Origin: Pseudomonas sp. Irchel s3f7
GTDB lineage: Bacteria > Pseudomonadota > Gammaproteobacteria > Pseudomonadales > Pseudomonadaceae
Direction of reading: 5' to 3'
Assembly (NCBI RefSeq): GCF_900187615.1
Contig: NZ_FYDO01000006.1
Coordinates: forward strand, 62,001-126,000
Length of the DNA stretch: 64,000 nt
Numbering within the stretch: position 1 is the stretch's first letter; each line of letters opens with the position of its first letter. Shown piece after piece: positions 7,717-16,273 of the stretch. The notes beneath the pieces were generated by a model. It made no database searches, was not told where the DNA came from, and saw only the letters and a list, made by a program, of their open reading frames with translations. The position numbers were made by a program, and so were the translations under genes.

Positions 7717-8352
7717 CGGAACTCCCGGAAAAAAACGCGATGATAGCTCAGGTTGAGCCCATCAGCGCGGCAAGATGATGACTGATGTTTTGGAGTTCAA
7801 TGATGTATCCGTTTAACTGGCATTTATCGAGACACGATCACTGCGCAATTAACTCTTGTATAAGTTTTCTGTATCAGAACCTATACAAACCCGACGATGA
7901 TCACCAAGGATCCCACACAAAACCTATACAACCTTTAACCAGTTCAATATGCACTGCACAATTAGCCAGAGAGAACGCTTCTTGTTTGAATTATTTTAAA
8001 CAAGACATTCAAACCTAATACCTTTCCATTACAACCTTCACGCTGCGCAACAATTCAATGCACCGTTCACAGCACTTGCACAAACTAACTCTTTAGATAA
8101 TTAGCCGTCTAAACGCCTAATAAATACAACTGACCGAACCTGCCAGATAGCGCTGAATATCGCTCGGCACATTCATGATGAAACTTCAGGGCCGTCCACA
8201 ACCCGGGCCCCATCTTCGAGCACTCCCTGCGCCCTTTTCACCGATGGCCTGGCTGATAGCACGCTAATGCTGTGAGAGGTTGTTTCGAGCAAGAAGCGAT
8301 CAGCTGATTTACACTGCCCTCATCAATCTCATCTGTAACAAGGAAATAACCT
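7717..8352. other. AT-rich gap between radA and mscL
   Basis: No gene is supported in these roughly 630 bases. From about 7780 to 8150 the sequence is much more AT-rich than its surroundings. The 11-base string AACCTATACAA occurs twice (about 7878 and 7921), and TTGTATA, the reverse complement of its end, occurs at about 7856. This could be a cluster of regulator sites or eroded foreign DNA. The mscL promoter must lie near the right end. Confidence 0.4.
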
Positions 8353-8766
8353 ATGGGCGTGCTCAATGAATTCAAGGCCTTCGCGGTCAAAGGCAACGTG
8401 GTCGACATGGCTGTCGGCATCATCATCGGCGCTGCTTTCGGCAAGATCGTTACGTCGTTTGTCGGCGACCTGATCATGCCGCCAATCGGGATGCTGATCG
8501 GTGGCGTGGACTTCAGTGACCTGGCGATTACGCTCAAAGCTGCGGACGGTGCCGCCCCGGCGGTGATGCTTTCATACGGCAAATTCATTCAGACCATCAT
8601 CGACTTCATCATCGTCGCCTTCGCGATCTTCATGGGTGTCAAAGCCATCAACCGCCTGAAGCGCGAAGAATCCGTGGCGCCTTCCCTGCCGCCGGTTCCG
8701 ACCAAGGAAGAAGAGTTGCTGGGCGAGATCCGCGACCTGCTGAAGGCCCAGAACAACAGGCCTTGA
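8353..8766 (+). CDS. mscL: Large-conductance mechanosensitive channel MscL
   Basis: A 137-residue inner-membrane protein that opens under membrane tension to release solutes during osmotic downshock. The N-terminal amphipathic helix ([20 protein letters not shown]), pore-lining TM1 ([14 protein letters not shown]), TM2 (about residues 78-98) and the charged C-terminal helix ([14 protein letters not shown]) are all in place. It is followed by a strong bidirectional terminator shared with fprB. Confidence 0.98.
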   Translation: MGVLNEFKAFAVKGNVVDMAVGIIIGAAFGKIVTSFVGDLIMPPIGMLIGGVDFSDLAITLKAADGAAPAVMLSYGKFIQTIIDFIIVAFAIFMGVKAINRLKREESVAPSLPPVPTKEEELLGEIRDLLKAQNNRP

Positions 8767-8782
8767 ATGCATTGGCTGGATA

Positions 8783-8812
8783 AAAAACGGCGCCCGTGAG
8801 GCGCCGTTTTTT
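8783..8812. terminator. Bidirectional terminator between mscL and fprB
   Basis: The stem ACGGCGCC / GGCGCCGT with a 5-base loop is flanked by A6 on the left and T8 on the right, so it works for both converging genes. The T-tract reaches the fprB stop codon. Confidence 0.92.
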
Positions 8813-9589
8813 TTACCAGAAGTTTTCCACCGCCACCTGCCCGGGTCGTCGGCTCAAGCTCAGGTGCATGTCGCGCTGCTTGAGCAGTTTGCGTGTGTCA
8901 TCGATCATTTGCGGGTTACCGCACAGCATCACCCGCGAGTGCTCAGGGCTCAGCGCTACGCCAGCCGCCCGCTCCAGCTCGCCATTTTCGATGAGCGTCG
9001 TGATTCGTCCGTTCAGGGTTCCGGGATGCAGTTCGCGCGTGACCGTCGCGATGAATTGCAGTTTATGTGCGTACTCCGCCAGATACTCTCGTTGTGCCAG
9101 CCCGGCAATCAGCGCCTGATAGGCCAATTCCCGGGTTTCACGCACGCTGTAGACCAGAATGATGCGCTCAAATTTCTCCCAGACCTCGAAGTCCTGAAGT
9201 ATCGAAAGAAACGGGGCAATGCCCGTGCCGGTGGATAACAGCCACAGGTCACGCCCGTCGACAAAACGGTCAAGCGTCAGGTAACCAAAGGCCTGGCGGT
9301 CAACCAGCAGTGTATCGCCGATACCCAGGCGACTGAGCTCGCTGGTGAACTCGCCTCCCGGGACGACGATGGAAAAGAACTCCAGGAACTCATCAAAGGG
9401 CGATGACACCATGGAATAGGCGCGCCATACCGTACTGCCATCCGCTCTGATAACCCCCAGCCGTGCAAACTGCCCTGCGCGAAAACGGAAGCCTGTATCA
9501 CGGGTGGTGCGCAACGTGAACAGGTTCTCCGTCAACGGCTGTACGTCGAGCAAGGTCTGATGCGTGAATTTCTCTTCGCTGGCGGTCAT
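8813..9589 (-). CDS. fprB: Ferredoxin/flavodoxin--NADP(+) reductase, FprB type
   Basis: A 258-residue FAD enzyme that moves electrons between NADPH and ferredoxin or flavodoxin. Seen are the FAD motif RAYSMVS (about residues 52-58), the NADP-binding LLSTGTGIAPFLS and the CGNPQMI segment. It ends in Trp (VENFW) like bacterial subclass reductases. The ATG at 9589 is chosen over the one at 9601 because GGAG lies 10 bases upstream of it and because the length then equals that of known Pseudomonas Fpr proteins. The mscL neighbour matches P. aeruginosa PA4614-PA4615. Confidence 0.88.
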   Translation of the reverse strand: MTASEEKFTHQTLLDVQPLTENLFTLRTTRDTGFRFRAGQFARLGVIRADGSTVWRAYSMVSSPFDEFLEFFSIVVPGGEFTSELSRLGIGDTLLVDRQAFGYLTLDRFVDGRDLWLLSTGTGIAPFLSILQDFEVWEKFERIILVYSVRETRELAYQALIAGLAQREYLAEYAHKLQFIATVTRELHPGTLNGRITTLIENGELERAAGVALSPEHSRVMLCGNPQMIDDTRKLLKQRDMHLSLSRRPGQVAVENFW

Positions 9590-9810
9590 GGGGCGCTCCA
9601 TTCAACAGATACGGGCAGTGTCCCGCAAAGTCCGGAGCGTAACCACCCATAGTTTGTAATGTCTTTAATGCCTGTAAGTTATTGATATTGAATTATCACG
9701 TTCGATAACAACATTAAATGTCAGATGGCATTTCAATAGTACTCTTCTGATTAAGAACCAGAGGTGTACTTTTTCTTATTTACAAGAGCAAAAAAGTCAC
9801 AGCGTTGCGC

Positions 9811-9824
9811 TAGGAATTATCCTA
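9811..9824. promoter_or_regulatory. Short palindrome upstream of the LuxR-type gene
   Basis: TAGGAATTATCCTA has two 5-base inverted arms with a 4-base centre. It lies about 70 bases before the LuxR start in an otherwise AT-rich region. It could be an operator for this or another regulator; it does not match the classical lux box, so the call is tentative. Confidence 0.3.
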
Positions 9825-9892
9825 CACTCGTGGCGTGCCGGATTTCGGATCCAAGAAAGCACCCAGAGGACTCGCGCAAATGGAGAGCAAGA

Positions 9893-10606
9893 ATGGAGAT
9901 CTGGAAGGAATCACAGCTTAAAACGCTTTCACATACACAAGAGATCAATACTGCCTACCGATTGTCGCTTAATTTTATCAGGAATCTCGGATACGAATTT
10001 TGTGGATTTTCAGTAACGTCTAACAGCAGTGCGGCAGATTTAAATATTGTGAACCTGAACAATTTCCCTCGGATGAGGAGTCATCCGCCTGAACCAAACA
10101 GCGTTATCCACAAAAACCCGATAGTAGCCCATTGCAATCAATCCGAGCTGCCGATTCTCTGGAGCGAAGAGCTTTTTTCCCGGGTGCCACGGCTTTGGCA
10201 AACGCTGCAACATCAAGGTTTGCACCACGGCTGGTCGCAAGCGATCCACGATGAAGAAACAGGATTGCTCAGCATCCTGAGCCTGGCAAGAAGCCACTGC
10301 CCGATTTCAGCCTTTGAGCTGTATGAAAACATGGGGTTCACGGTTTTCATCAGCCGCCACCTGCACGCCTTGGCAGCCCGGACACACCCGAAAAAACCGC
10401 CCTGCCTCGAGACATCACCATTATCGGTGCGGGAAATAGAAGTATTGAGGCTGTCAGCCGATGGCAAGACCGCCTTTGAGATCTCCAAGATTCTCAGTTT
10501 GAGTGAACGCACAGTCAATTTTCATGTACACAAAGCCATCCAGAAGCTAGGCGTTAACAACAAAATGGCGGCAGTCATCGCCGCGACCAGGTCCGGAGCC
10601 ATCTGA
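9893..10606 (+). CDS. LuxR-family regulator with autoinducer-binding-like domain (LuxR solo)
   Basis: A 237-residue regulator with an N-terminal domain of autoinducer-binding type (about residues 15-160) and a C-terminal LuxR helix-turn-helix (LSVREIEVL to KLGVNNKMAAV, about 177-228). No LuxI synthase gene is in the window, so it looks like a solo. The W90 of the ligand domain is present, but the usual Asp-Pro that binds the acyl-homoserine amide is Asn75-Pro76, and the Trp/Tyr positions before it are not conserved. It may respond to another ligand. The ATG at 9893 has GGAG upstream; earlier in-frame starts would add non-conserved sequence. Confidence 0.85.
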   Translation: MEIWKESQLKTLSHTQEINTAYRLSLNFIRNLGYEFCGFSVTSNSSAADLNIVNLNNFPRMRSHPPEPNSVIHKNPIVAHCNQSELPILWSEELFSRVPRLWQTLQHQGLHHGWSQAIHDEETGLLSILSLARSHCPISAFELYENMGFTVFISRHLHALAARTHPKKPPCLETSPLSVREIEVLRLSADGKTAFEISKILSLSERTVNFHVHKAIQKLGVNNKMAAVIAATRSGAI

Positions 10607-10781
10607 AAACGCTCACCAGCGGGAAAACCTGCGAGTAATCCCACCGAAAAAAAAGTACCATTTGCGACCCTCCTGAGTGATGACGCGTGATCCTTTCGCG
10701 ACGCAATACACTCGGACGGCTCCGCCCGCTTCAACGCCCTCGGGCTGCGGAACATCCGTTGACAACCCAGAGCCCCGCCCC

Positions 10782-11906
10782 ATGCCTTTGCTCGAAACAC
10801 CTTTCGCCAACCTTGACCTGATCCGTCAGCCGGAACAGCAAAACGAACCGCTGCAAGCCTTCGATGCCGCTGACGAATACCTGCTCAACTATCTGGCCGA
10901 ACAGCAACCGACAGCGGACACCCGGGTGTTGGTGCTCAACGACAGCTTCGGCGCTTTGGCCGCCAGTCTGGCAGGAAAAGTCCAGGTGATCAGCAGTGGT
11001 GATTCGTACCTGGCCGCACAGGGGCTGGAAAAAAACCTTGTACGCAACGGCTTGGCGTTTGATGCCGTGGCGAGCGTGCCGGCCAGCGAAGCGTTGGTCG
11101 GGCCGTTCGATCGCGTGCTGGTCCGGGTACCGAAAACCCTGGCACTGCTGGAAGAGCAACTGATCCGCCTGCAAAGCCAATTGGCGCCCGGCGCTCAAGT
11201 GATTGCCGGTGCCATGATCAAGCATTTACCAAGGGCGGCGGGCGACTTGCTGGAGCGTTACATCGGTCCGGTGCAAGCCTCGTTGGCGGTGAAAAAGGCG
11301 CGTTTATTGATCGCAACAGCCGAAACCAAAGCGCCCGCCACTTCACCCTACCCGACTCGTTATCGACTCGAAACGCCTGCGATTGAACTGCTCAACCACG
11401 CCAATGTGTTCTGTCGCGAAGGCCTGGACATTGGCACGCGAGCCTTCTTGCCGCACCTGCCAAAAAACCTGGGTACGGCGCGGGTCGCCGATCTCGGCTG
11501 CGGCAACGGGGTATTGGCTATCGCCAGCGCCCTGCAAAATCCGCAAGCCCACTACACGCTGGTGGATGAATCGTACATGGCCGTGCAATCGGCCGGCGAA
11601 AACTGGCGCGCGGCGCTGAGTGACCGGGAAGTGATCGTGCGCGCCGATGACGGTCTGGCCGGGCAGGAACCGCAATCGCTGGACGTGGTGCTGTGCAACC
11701 CACCCTTTCATCAGCAACAGGTCGTGGGCGACTTTCTCGCCTGGAGGATGTTTCAGCAGGCCCGGGAAGCGCTGGTCGTGGGGGGCGCGCTGTACATCGT
11801 CGGTAATCGTCACCTTGGCTATCACAGCAAACTGGCGCGGTTGTTCCGTGGTGTCGAGCAAGTGGCGGCCAATCCGAAATTCGTGATCCTCAAGGCACGC
11901 AAGTAA
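10782..11906 (+). CDS. rlmG: 23S rRNA (guanine-1835-N2)-methyltransferase RlmG
   Basis: A 374-residue SAM-dependent methyltransferase of the RlmG/RsmC family, which methylates G1835 of 23S rRNA. The N-terminal half is the degenerate methyltransferase-like domain. The C-terminal half has the SAM motif VADLGCGNGVLA and the catalytic NPPF (in VVLCNPPFHQQ). The ATG at 10782 is chosen because homologues begin near MPLLETPF; the open frame extends upstream without conserved sequence. It is a single gene converging with the cio operon. Confidence 0.93.
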   Translation: MPLLETPFANLDLIRQPEQQNEPLQAFDAADEYLLNYLAEQQPTADTRVLVLNDSFGALAASLAGKVQVISSGDSYLAAQGLEKNLVRNGLAFDAVASVPASEALVGPFDRVLVRVPKTLALLEEQLIRLQSQLAPGAQVIAGAMIKHLPRAAGDLLERYIGPVQASLAVKKARLLIATAETKAPATSPYPTRYRLETPAIELLNHANVFCREGLDIGTRAFLPHLPKNLGTARVADLGCGNGVLAIASALQNPQAHYTLVDESYMAVQSAGENWRAALSDREVIVRADDGLAGQEPQSLDVVLCNPPFHQQQVVGDFLAWRMFQQAREALVVGGALYIVGNRHLGYHSKLARLFRGVEQVAANPKFVILKARK

Positions 11907-11910
11907 CAGG

Positions 11911-11937
11911 CAAAAAAAACCCTCCAGCCGGAGGGTT
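11911..11937 (-). terminator. Terminator of the cio operon
   Basis: The 8-bp stem AACCCTCC / GGAGGGTT with loop AGCC is followed on the minus strand by eight T (plus-strand A run 11912-11919). It lies 44 bases past the DUF2474 stop and just after the rlmG stop, so it can serve both convergent genes. Confidence 0.88.
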
Positions 11938-11980
11938 GTAAATCCGCGCCTGATGGCGACGGGATGGGATGTCTGGTGGT

Positions 11981-12148
11981 TCAGTGGGTGGTCAGGCCAG
12001 CGGCGTTCATGAACATGCGCATCAGGCTGGCGACGATGAACAATGCACCGACGCTGCCCGCCCAGATCATGGCCAACCAGCCAAGCCGCTGCCACAGCGG
12101 CTTTTTTTCGGCTTCTTCAATGTCGTGCAAGGTGTGTTTGCCGCTCAT
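11981..12148 (-). CDS. DUF2474 single-helix protein of the cyanide-insensitive oxidase
   Basis: A 55-residue protein (MSGKHTLHDIEEAEKK then one membrane helix, ending AAGLTTH). A near-perfect Shine-Dalgarno (AAAGGAGG) precedes the ATG at 12148. It sits 14 bases after the cioB stop. DUF2474 proteins are small one-helix partners found next to cioAB/cydAB in proteobacteria, analogous to CydX, and probably stabilise the oxidase. The part WQRLGWLAMIWAGSV is typical. Confidence 0.9.
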   Translation of the reverse strand: MSGKHTLHDIEEAEKKPLWQRLGWLAMIWAGSVGALFIVASLMRMFMNAAGLTTH

Positions 12149-12162
12149 TGTTTAGACCTCCT

Positions 12163-13170
12163 TTAGTGGTAACCATCCTCGTGGGTCACCTTGCCGCGGA
12201 ACACGTAGTAGCTCCAGAAGGTGTAACCCAGGATGAACGGGATGATGAACAGCGTGCCTACCAGCATGAAGCCTTGGCTCTGCGGCGGTGCGGCGGCGTC
12301 CCAGATCGAGATCGACGGCGGCACGATATTCGGCCACAGGCTGATACCCAGCCCACTGTAGCCGAGGAAGATCAGCACCAGCGTCAGCAGGAACGGCGTG
12401 TAATGCGCGTTGCGTGCGACGGCGCGGATCAGGCCGTACATCGTGACCAACACCAGAATCGGTACCGGCAGGAACCAGAACAGGTTCGGCAAGGTGAACC
12501 AGCGCGCCGCAATCTCGGCGTGGGCCAGCGGGGTCCAGATGCTGACGATGCCGATCACCGCCAACAACACGAACGCCAAGGGCCGCGCCAGGTCGTGCAT
12601 CTGTTCCTGCAACTTGCCTTCGGTCTTCATGATCAGCCATGTACAACCGAGCAGCGCATACGCCACGACGAGGGCCGCACCACAGAACATCGTGAACGGT
12701 GTCAGCCAGTCCAGTGAACCACCAGCAAACTGCCGATTGACCACTGGCAGCCCATCGATGAAAGCCCCGAGCGCAACACCCTGGAAGAATGTTGCAGTGA
12801 CCGAGCCACCGATGAACGCCTTGTCCCACAAGTGTCGTTTGTCGTCCCTGGCCTTGAAGCGGAACTCGAAGGCCACACCACGGAAAATCAGCCCGATCAG
12901 CATGAAAATCAGCGGCAGATACAACGCCGAAAGCACCACCGAATAAGCCAGCGGGAAGGCGCCGAACAGCGCTGCACCACCCAGTACCAGCCAGGTTTCG
13001 TTGCCGTCCCACACAGGGGCGACGGTGTTCATCATCACGTCACGGTCGGTTTTGCCCGGAATGAACGGGAAGAGAATCCCGATACCCAGATCGAAGCCGT
13101 CCATGACCACGTACATCATGATGCCGAAGATGATGATCACGGCCCAGATCAGCGGAAGATCAATACCCAT
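12163..13170 (-). CDS. cioB: Cyanide-insensitive quinol oxidase subunit II (CioB/CydB)
   Basis: A 335-residue polytopic membrane subunit of the bd-type oxidase. The N-terminal signature (YVVMDGFDLGIGIL) and the conserved VWDGNETWLVLGG are present. Together with CioA it forms a terminal quinol oxidase that reduces oxygen to water and tolerates cyanide. It starts 3 bases after the cioA stop and is followed by the DUF2474 gene. Confidence 0.97.
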   Translation of the reverse strand: MGIDLPLIWAVIIIFGIMMYVVMDGFDLGIGILFPFIPGKTDRDVMMNTVAPVWDGNETWLVLGGAALFGAFPLAYSVVLSALYLPLIFMLIGLIFRGVAFEFRFKARDDKRHLWDKAFIGGSVTATFFQGVALGAFIDGLPVVNRQFAGGSLDWLTPFTMFCGAALVVAYALLGCTWLIMKTEGKLQEQMHDLARPLAFVLLAVIGIVSIWTPLAHAEIAARWFTLPNLFWFLPVPILVLVTMYGLIRAVARNAHYTPFLLTLVLIFLGYSGLGISLWPNIVPPSISIWDAAAPPQSQGFMLVGTLFIIPFILGYTFWSYYVFRGKVTHEDGYH

Positions 13171-13173
13171 GAT

Positions 13174-14610
13174 TCAAATCTCCTTGGTCACGGTGTGGCC
13201 GGCATCAGCGTGATCGTCGTCGGCGGCGGACAGCGGACGGGCGGGCGTGCGTTTCTGGCCGGGGCCACCGTCGTTGGTTTCCTTGCCTTCGTCGATCTTC
13301 GGCCCTTTGCGCACCAGGCGCATCATGTAGCCAAGACCGGCGCCGAACAGCGCGAAATACACCACGACGAACAGGATCAGGGTGATGCTCATCTGCATGA
13401 AGCTATGGTTGGAGGACGCGTCCGCCGTGCGCATCAAGCCATACACCACCCATGGCTGACGGCCGATTTCCGTGGTGAACCAGCCAGCGAGAATCGCGAT
13501 CAGGCCGGACGGTCCCATCCATAACGCCAGGTACAGGAACGGTCGCGAGGTGTAGAGCTTGTCGCGCTTGCGCAGCCACAAGCTCCACAACCCGGTGAAG
13601 ACCATCAGGAAACCCAGACCAACCATGATCCGGAACGACCAGAACACGATGGTCGAATTCGGCCGGTCTTCAGGCGGGAACTCCTTGAGCGCCGGCACCT
13701 GTTTGTCCAGCGAGTGCGTGAGGATCAGGCTGCCGAGGTACGGAATTTCGACGGCGAATTTGGTTCTCTCTTCTTTCATGTCCGGCCAGCCGAACAGGAT
13801 CAACGGCGTCGCCTCGTCACCTTTGTTTTCCCAGTGTCCCTCGATCGCGGCGATTTTCGCTGGCTGATGCTTGAGCGTGTTAAGGCCGTGGAAGTCACCG
13901 ATGACGGCCTGGATCGGCGCGACAATCAGGGCCATCCACATCGCCATCGAGAGCATTTTACGGATCGCCGGGTTGTCCTTGCCGCGCAACAAATGCCAGG
14001 CCGCCGAGGAGCCGACGAAGAACGCAGTCGCAACGAACGCCGCCGTTGCCATGTGCATCAGGCGGTACGGGAACGACGGGTTGAAGATCACCGCCAGCCA
14101 GTCGGTCGGAATCACCTGGCCGTTGATAATTTCAAAACCTTGCGGGGTCTGCATCCAGCTATTGGACGCGAGAATCCAGAAGGTCGAGATGAGTGTGCCT
14201 ATGGCCACCATGACCGTGGCAAAGAAGTGCAGGCCGCGTCCGACTTTGTTCCAGCCGAACAGCATGACCCCGAGGAACCCGGCCTCGAGGAAGAATGCGG
14301 TCAACACTTCATAGGTCAATAGCGGACCGGTCACGGACCCGGCGAAGTCCGAGAAGCGGCTCCAGTTGGTGCCGAACTGATAGGCCATGACCAGGCCCGA
14401 GACCACCCCCATGCCGAAGTTGACGGCAAAGATCTTCGACCAGAAGTGGTAGAGGTCACGGTAGATGTCGTTATGGGTTTTCAGCCACAGGCCTTCGAGT
14501 ACCGCCAGGTAACTCGCCAGACCGATGGTGATGGCCGGAAACAGGATATGGAACGAGATGGTGAACGCGAACTGAATTCGGGCGAGATCAAGTGCCTCTA
14601 AACCGAACAT
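13174..14610 (-). CDS. cioA: Cyanide-insensitive quinol oxidase subunit I (CioA/CydA)
   Basis: A 478-residue haem-bearing subunit I of cytochrome bd/CIO oxidase. The signature GRQPWVVYG and the haem-ligand region at the N-terminus (FAFTISFHILFPAITIG) are seen. The Q-loop is short, as in the CIO subfamily. The ATG at 14610 with GAGGAAG upstream gives the family N-terminus MFGLEALDLARIQFA. A perfect ANR/FNR box lies about 160 bases upstream. It is first in the operon cioA-cioB-DUF2474. Confidence 0.96.
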   Translation of the reverse strand: MFGLEALDLARIQFAFTISFHILFPAITIGLASYLAVLEGLWLKTHNDIYRDLYHFWSKIFAVNFGMGVVSGLVMAYQFGTNWSRFSDFAGSVTGPLLTYEVLTAFFLEAGFLGVMLFGWNKVGRGLHFFATVMVAIGTLISTFWILASNSWMQTPQGFEIINGQVIPTDWLAVIFNPSFPYRLMHMATAAFVATAFFVGSSAAWHLLRGKDNPAIRKMLSMAMWMALIVAPIQAVIGDFHGLNTLKHQPAKIAAIEGHWENKGDEATPLILFGWPDMKEERTKFAVEIPYLGSLILTHSLDKQVPALKEFPPEDRPNSTIVFWSFRIMVGLGFLMVFTGLWSLWLRKRDKLYTSRPFLYLALWMGPSGLIAILAGWFTTEIGRQPWVVYGLMRTADASSNHSFMQMSITLILFVVVYFALFGAGLGYMMRLVRKGPKIDEGKETNDGGPGQKRTPARPLSAADDDHADAGHTVTKEI

Positions 14611-14769
14611 AAGTCTTCCTCTGTCAGGTAGTACGGCTGCGGGCTGAAAGCCTGCACCCACGGCCCCCACGGGTATGGACTGTGGCGAATCTCTGTTTGT
14701 TCTTTTTTTATACGCATCACAACGCAGGGTCTGGCCAACCGGCCACCGGATCAATTCCGTTTGAGGGTT

Positions 14770-14783
14770 TTGATCTGGATCAA
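14770..14783. promoter_or_regulatory. ANR/FNR box upstream of cioA
   Basis: TTGATCTGGATCAA matches the ANR/FNR consensus TTGAT-N4-ATCAA without mismatch. It lies in the 0.4-kb gap upstream of cioA, 160 bases from its start codon. In P. aeruginosa ANR represses cioAB under low oxygen, so this is a likely control site; the divergent MFS gene begins about 250 bases on the other side. Confidence 0.82.
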
Positions 14784-14886
14784 TCAACGTTGAAAGAGTA
14801 GTCCCATTTCCGGGGATGACTCGCGTGGTCTTTTGCCGCGTGACAAGTTGCCTCAGGGTTGGCGAAATGGCCTGAAACATTCTTGG

Positions 14887-14916
14887 TGTGGCGAGGGAGC
14901 CTGCTCCCTCGCCACA
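14887..14916. repeat. Perfect 14-bp palindrome (GCGAGGGAGC repeat family)
   Basis: TGTGGCGAGGGAGC and its exact reverse complement are separated by two bases. The same arm recurs at 39014-39119 and 62842-62963, in longer imperfect elements. It lies between the divergent cioA and MFS genes. Confidence 0.8.
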
Positions 14917-15031
14917 TGATTTTCCATTGAGTGGACAATCGATGTCTGGCTAACTAAATTTTCCGTCACTGCAACTTCCTGTTACAGGTTGATGATAACC
15001 TCGCCATTCCCCTCCCCCAGATTTGCCGCAG

Positions 15032-16270
15032 ATGCCCAGCCAAGAGCCCTTGCTGTTACGTCACCATCGTCCGTTCCTAGCGTTCTGGCTGGCCCGGGTT
15101 TTCACCGCCAGCGGTTTTCAGATGCTCACGGTGGCCATCGGCTGGAACCTGTACCAACTGACGGGCAACGTACTCGACCTCGGGCTGGTCGGCCTGGTGG
15201 AGTTCGCCCCACGCGTGTTGTTCATGCTGCACACCGGGCACGTCGCGGATCGCTATGACCGGCGCAAGGTCGCGGCGATCTGCCAGTCGTTGCAAGCACT
15301 GATCGCCCTGTCGCTGGCCATTGGCAGTGCGACCGATCATGTCACTCGGGAATTGATCTTCATCCTCGCCTTTCTGCTCGGTGCGGCCCGCTCCTTCGAA
15401 ATGCCGACCACTCAGGCCCTGCTGCCGAGCATCGTGCCCAGCGCGTTGTTTCCCCGGGCTGTTGCTGCCGCGCAGTCGGCCCAGCAATCGGCAACCATCG
15501 TCGCGCCAGCCCTCGGCGGTTTGCTCTATGCCTTCGGCAGTGTCTGGGTGTATGGCCCCACCGTGCTCCTTTACGTGATCGCCTGTTCCTTGATGCTCAA
15601 CCTGCCCGCACGGCAAACGCCGCTGAACAAAGGCAAGGCCACGCTGGATTCGCTGCTGGCAGGTATTCGCTTCATTCGCAGCCGACCGGACATTCTCGGG
15701 GCTATCTCGCTGGATTTGTTTGCCGTGCTGCTGGGGGGTGCAACGGCGCTGCTGCCGGTATTCGCCAAGGACATTTTGCTGACCGGACCGTGGGGGCTCG
15801 GCCTGTTGCGCTCGTCACCGGCAGTGGGTGCCTTGCTGATGTCACTGTTCCTGGCGCGATTTGCCGTGGAACGCAACGTCGGCCGCGTGATGTTTACGGC
15901 CGTGGGTGTGTTCGGCGTGGCGACCATCGCCTTCGGCCTGTCGACCTCGTTCTGGTTCTCGCTCGCCGTGCTGGTGGTGCTGGGCGCCGCCGACATGATC
16001 AGCATGGTGATCCGCGCGTCGTTCGTACAACTCGAAACCCCGGACGAAATGCGCGGCCGGGTCAGCGCCGTGAACGGGTTGTTCATCGGTGCTTCCAACC
16101 AGCTGGGCGAATTTGAATCGGGGTTGACCGCCCACTGGTTCGGTACCGTACCGGCCGTGGTCATGGGTGGCATCGGTACGCTGGTGGTGACCGGCACCTG
16201 GATCAAGCTGTTCCCGAGCCTGGCCAATCGCGACCGGATGCATGTGCCCAAGGAAGAAGTGAAGGCCTGA
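15032..16270 (+). CDS. MFS transporter, EntS-like (MFS_3) exporter
   Basis: A 412-residue major-facilitator protein with about 12 hydrophobic helices. The loop-2/3 motif appears as GHVADRYDRRKV (about residues 71-82). The family is MFS_3, which includes the enterobactin exporter EntS; the substrate here cannot be read from sequence. The ATG at 15032 is used; an in-frame TTG nine bases earlier is possible. There is no siderophore gene nearby. It ends 3 bases from the convergent DJ-1-like gene. Confidence 0.85.
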   Translation: MPSQEPLLLRHHRPFLAFWLARVFTASGFQMLTVAIGWNLYQLTGNVLDLGLVGLVEFAPRVLFMLHTGHVADRYDRRKVAAICQSLQALIALSLAIGSATDHVTRELIFILAFLLGAARSFEMPTTQALLPSIVPSALFPRAVAAAQSAQQSATIVAPALGGLLYAFGSVWVYGPTVLLYVIACSLMLNLPARQTPLNKGKATLDSLLAGIRFIRSRPDILGAISLDLFAVLLGGATALLPVFAKDILLTGPWGLGLLRSSPAVGALLMSLFLARFAVERNVGRVMFTAVGVFGVATIAFGLSTSFWFSLAVLVVLGAADMISMVIRASFVQLETPDEMRGRVSAVNGLFIGASNQLGEFESGLTAHWFGTVPAVVMGGIGTLVVTGTWIKLFPSLANRDRMHVPKEEVKA

Positions 16271-16273
16271 CCC

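Noticed and set aside
7785..8018. A 77-codon plus-strand frame in the AT-rich gap.
   Set aside because: No ribosome site and no recognisable protein features; its length is expected by chance in AT-rich DNA.
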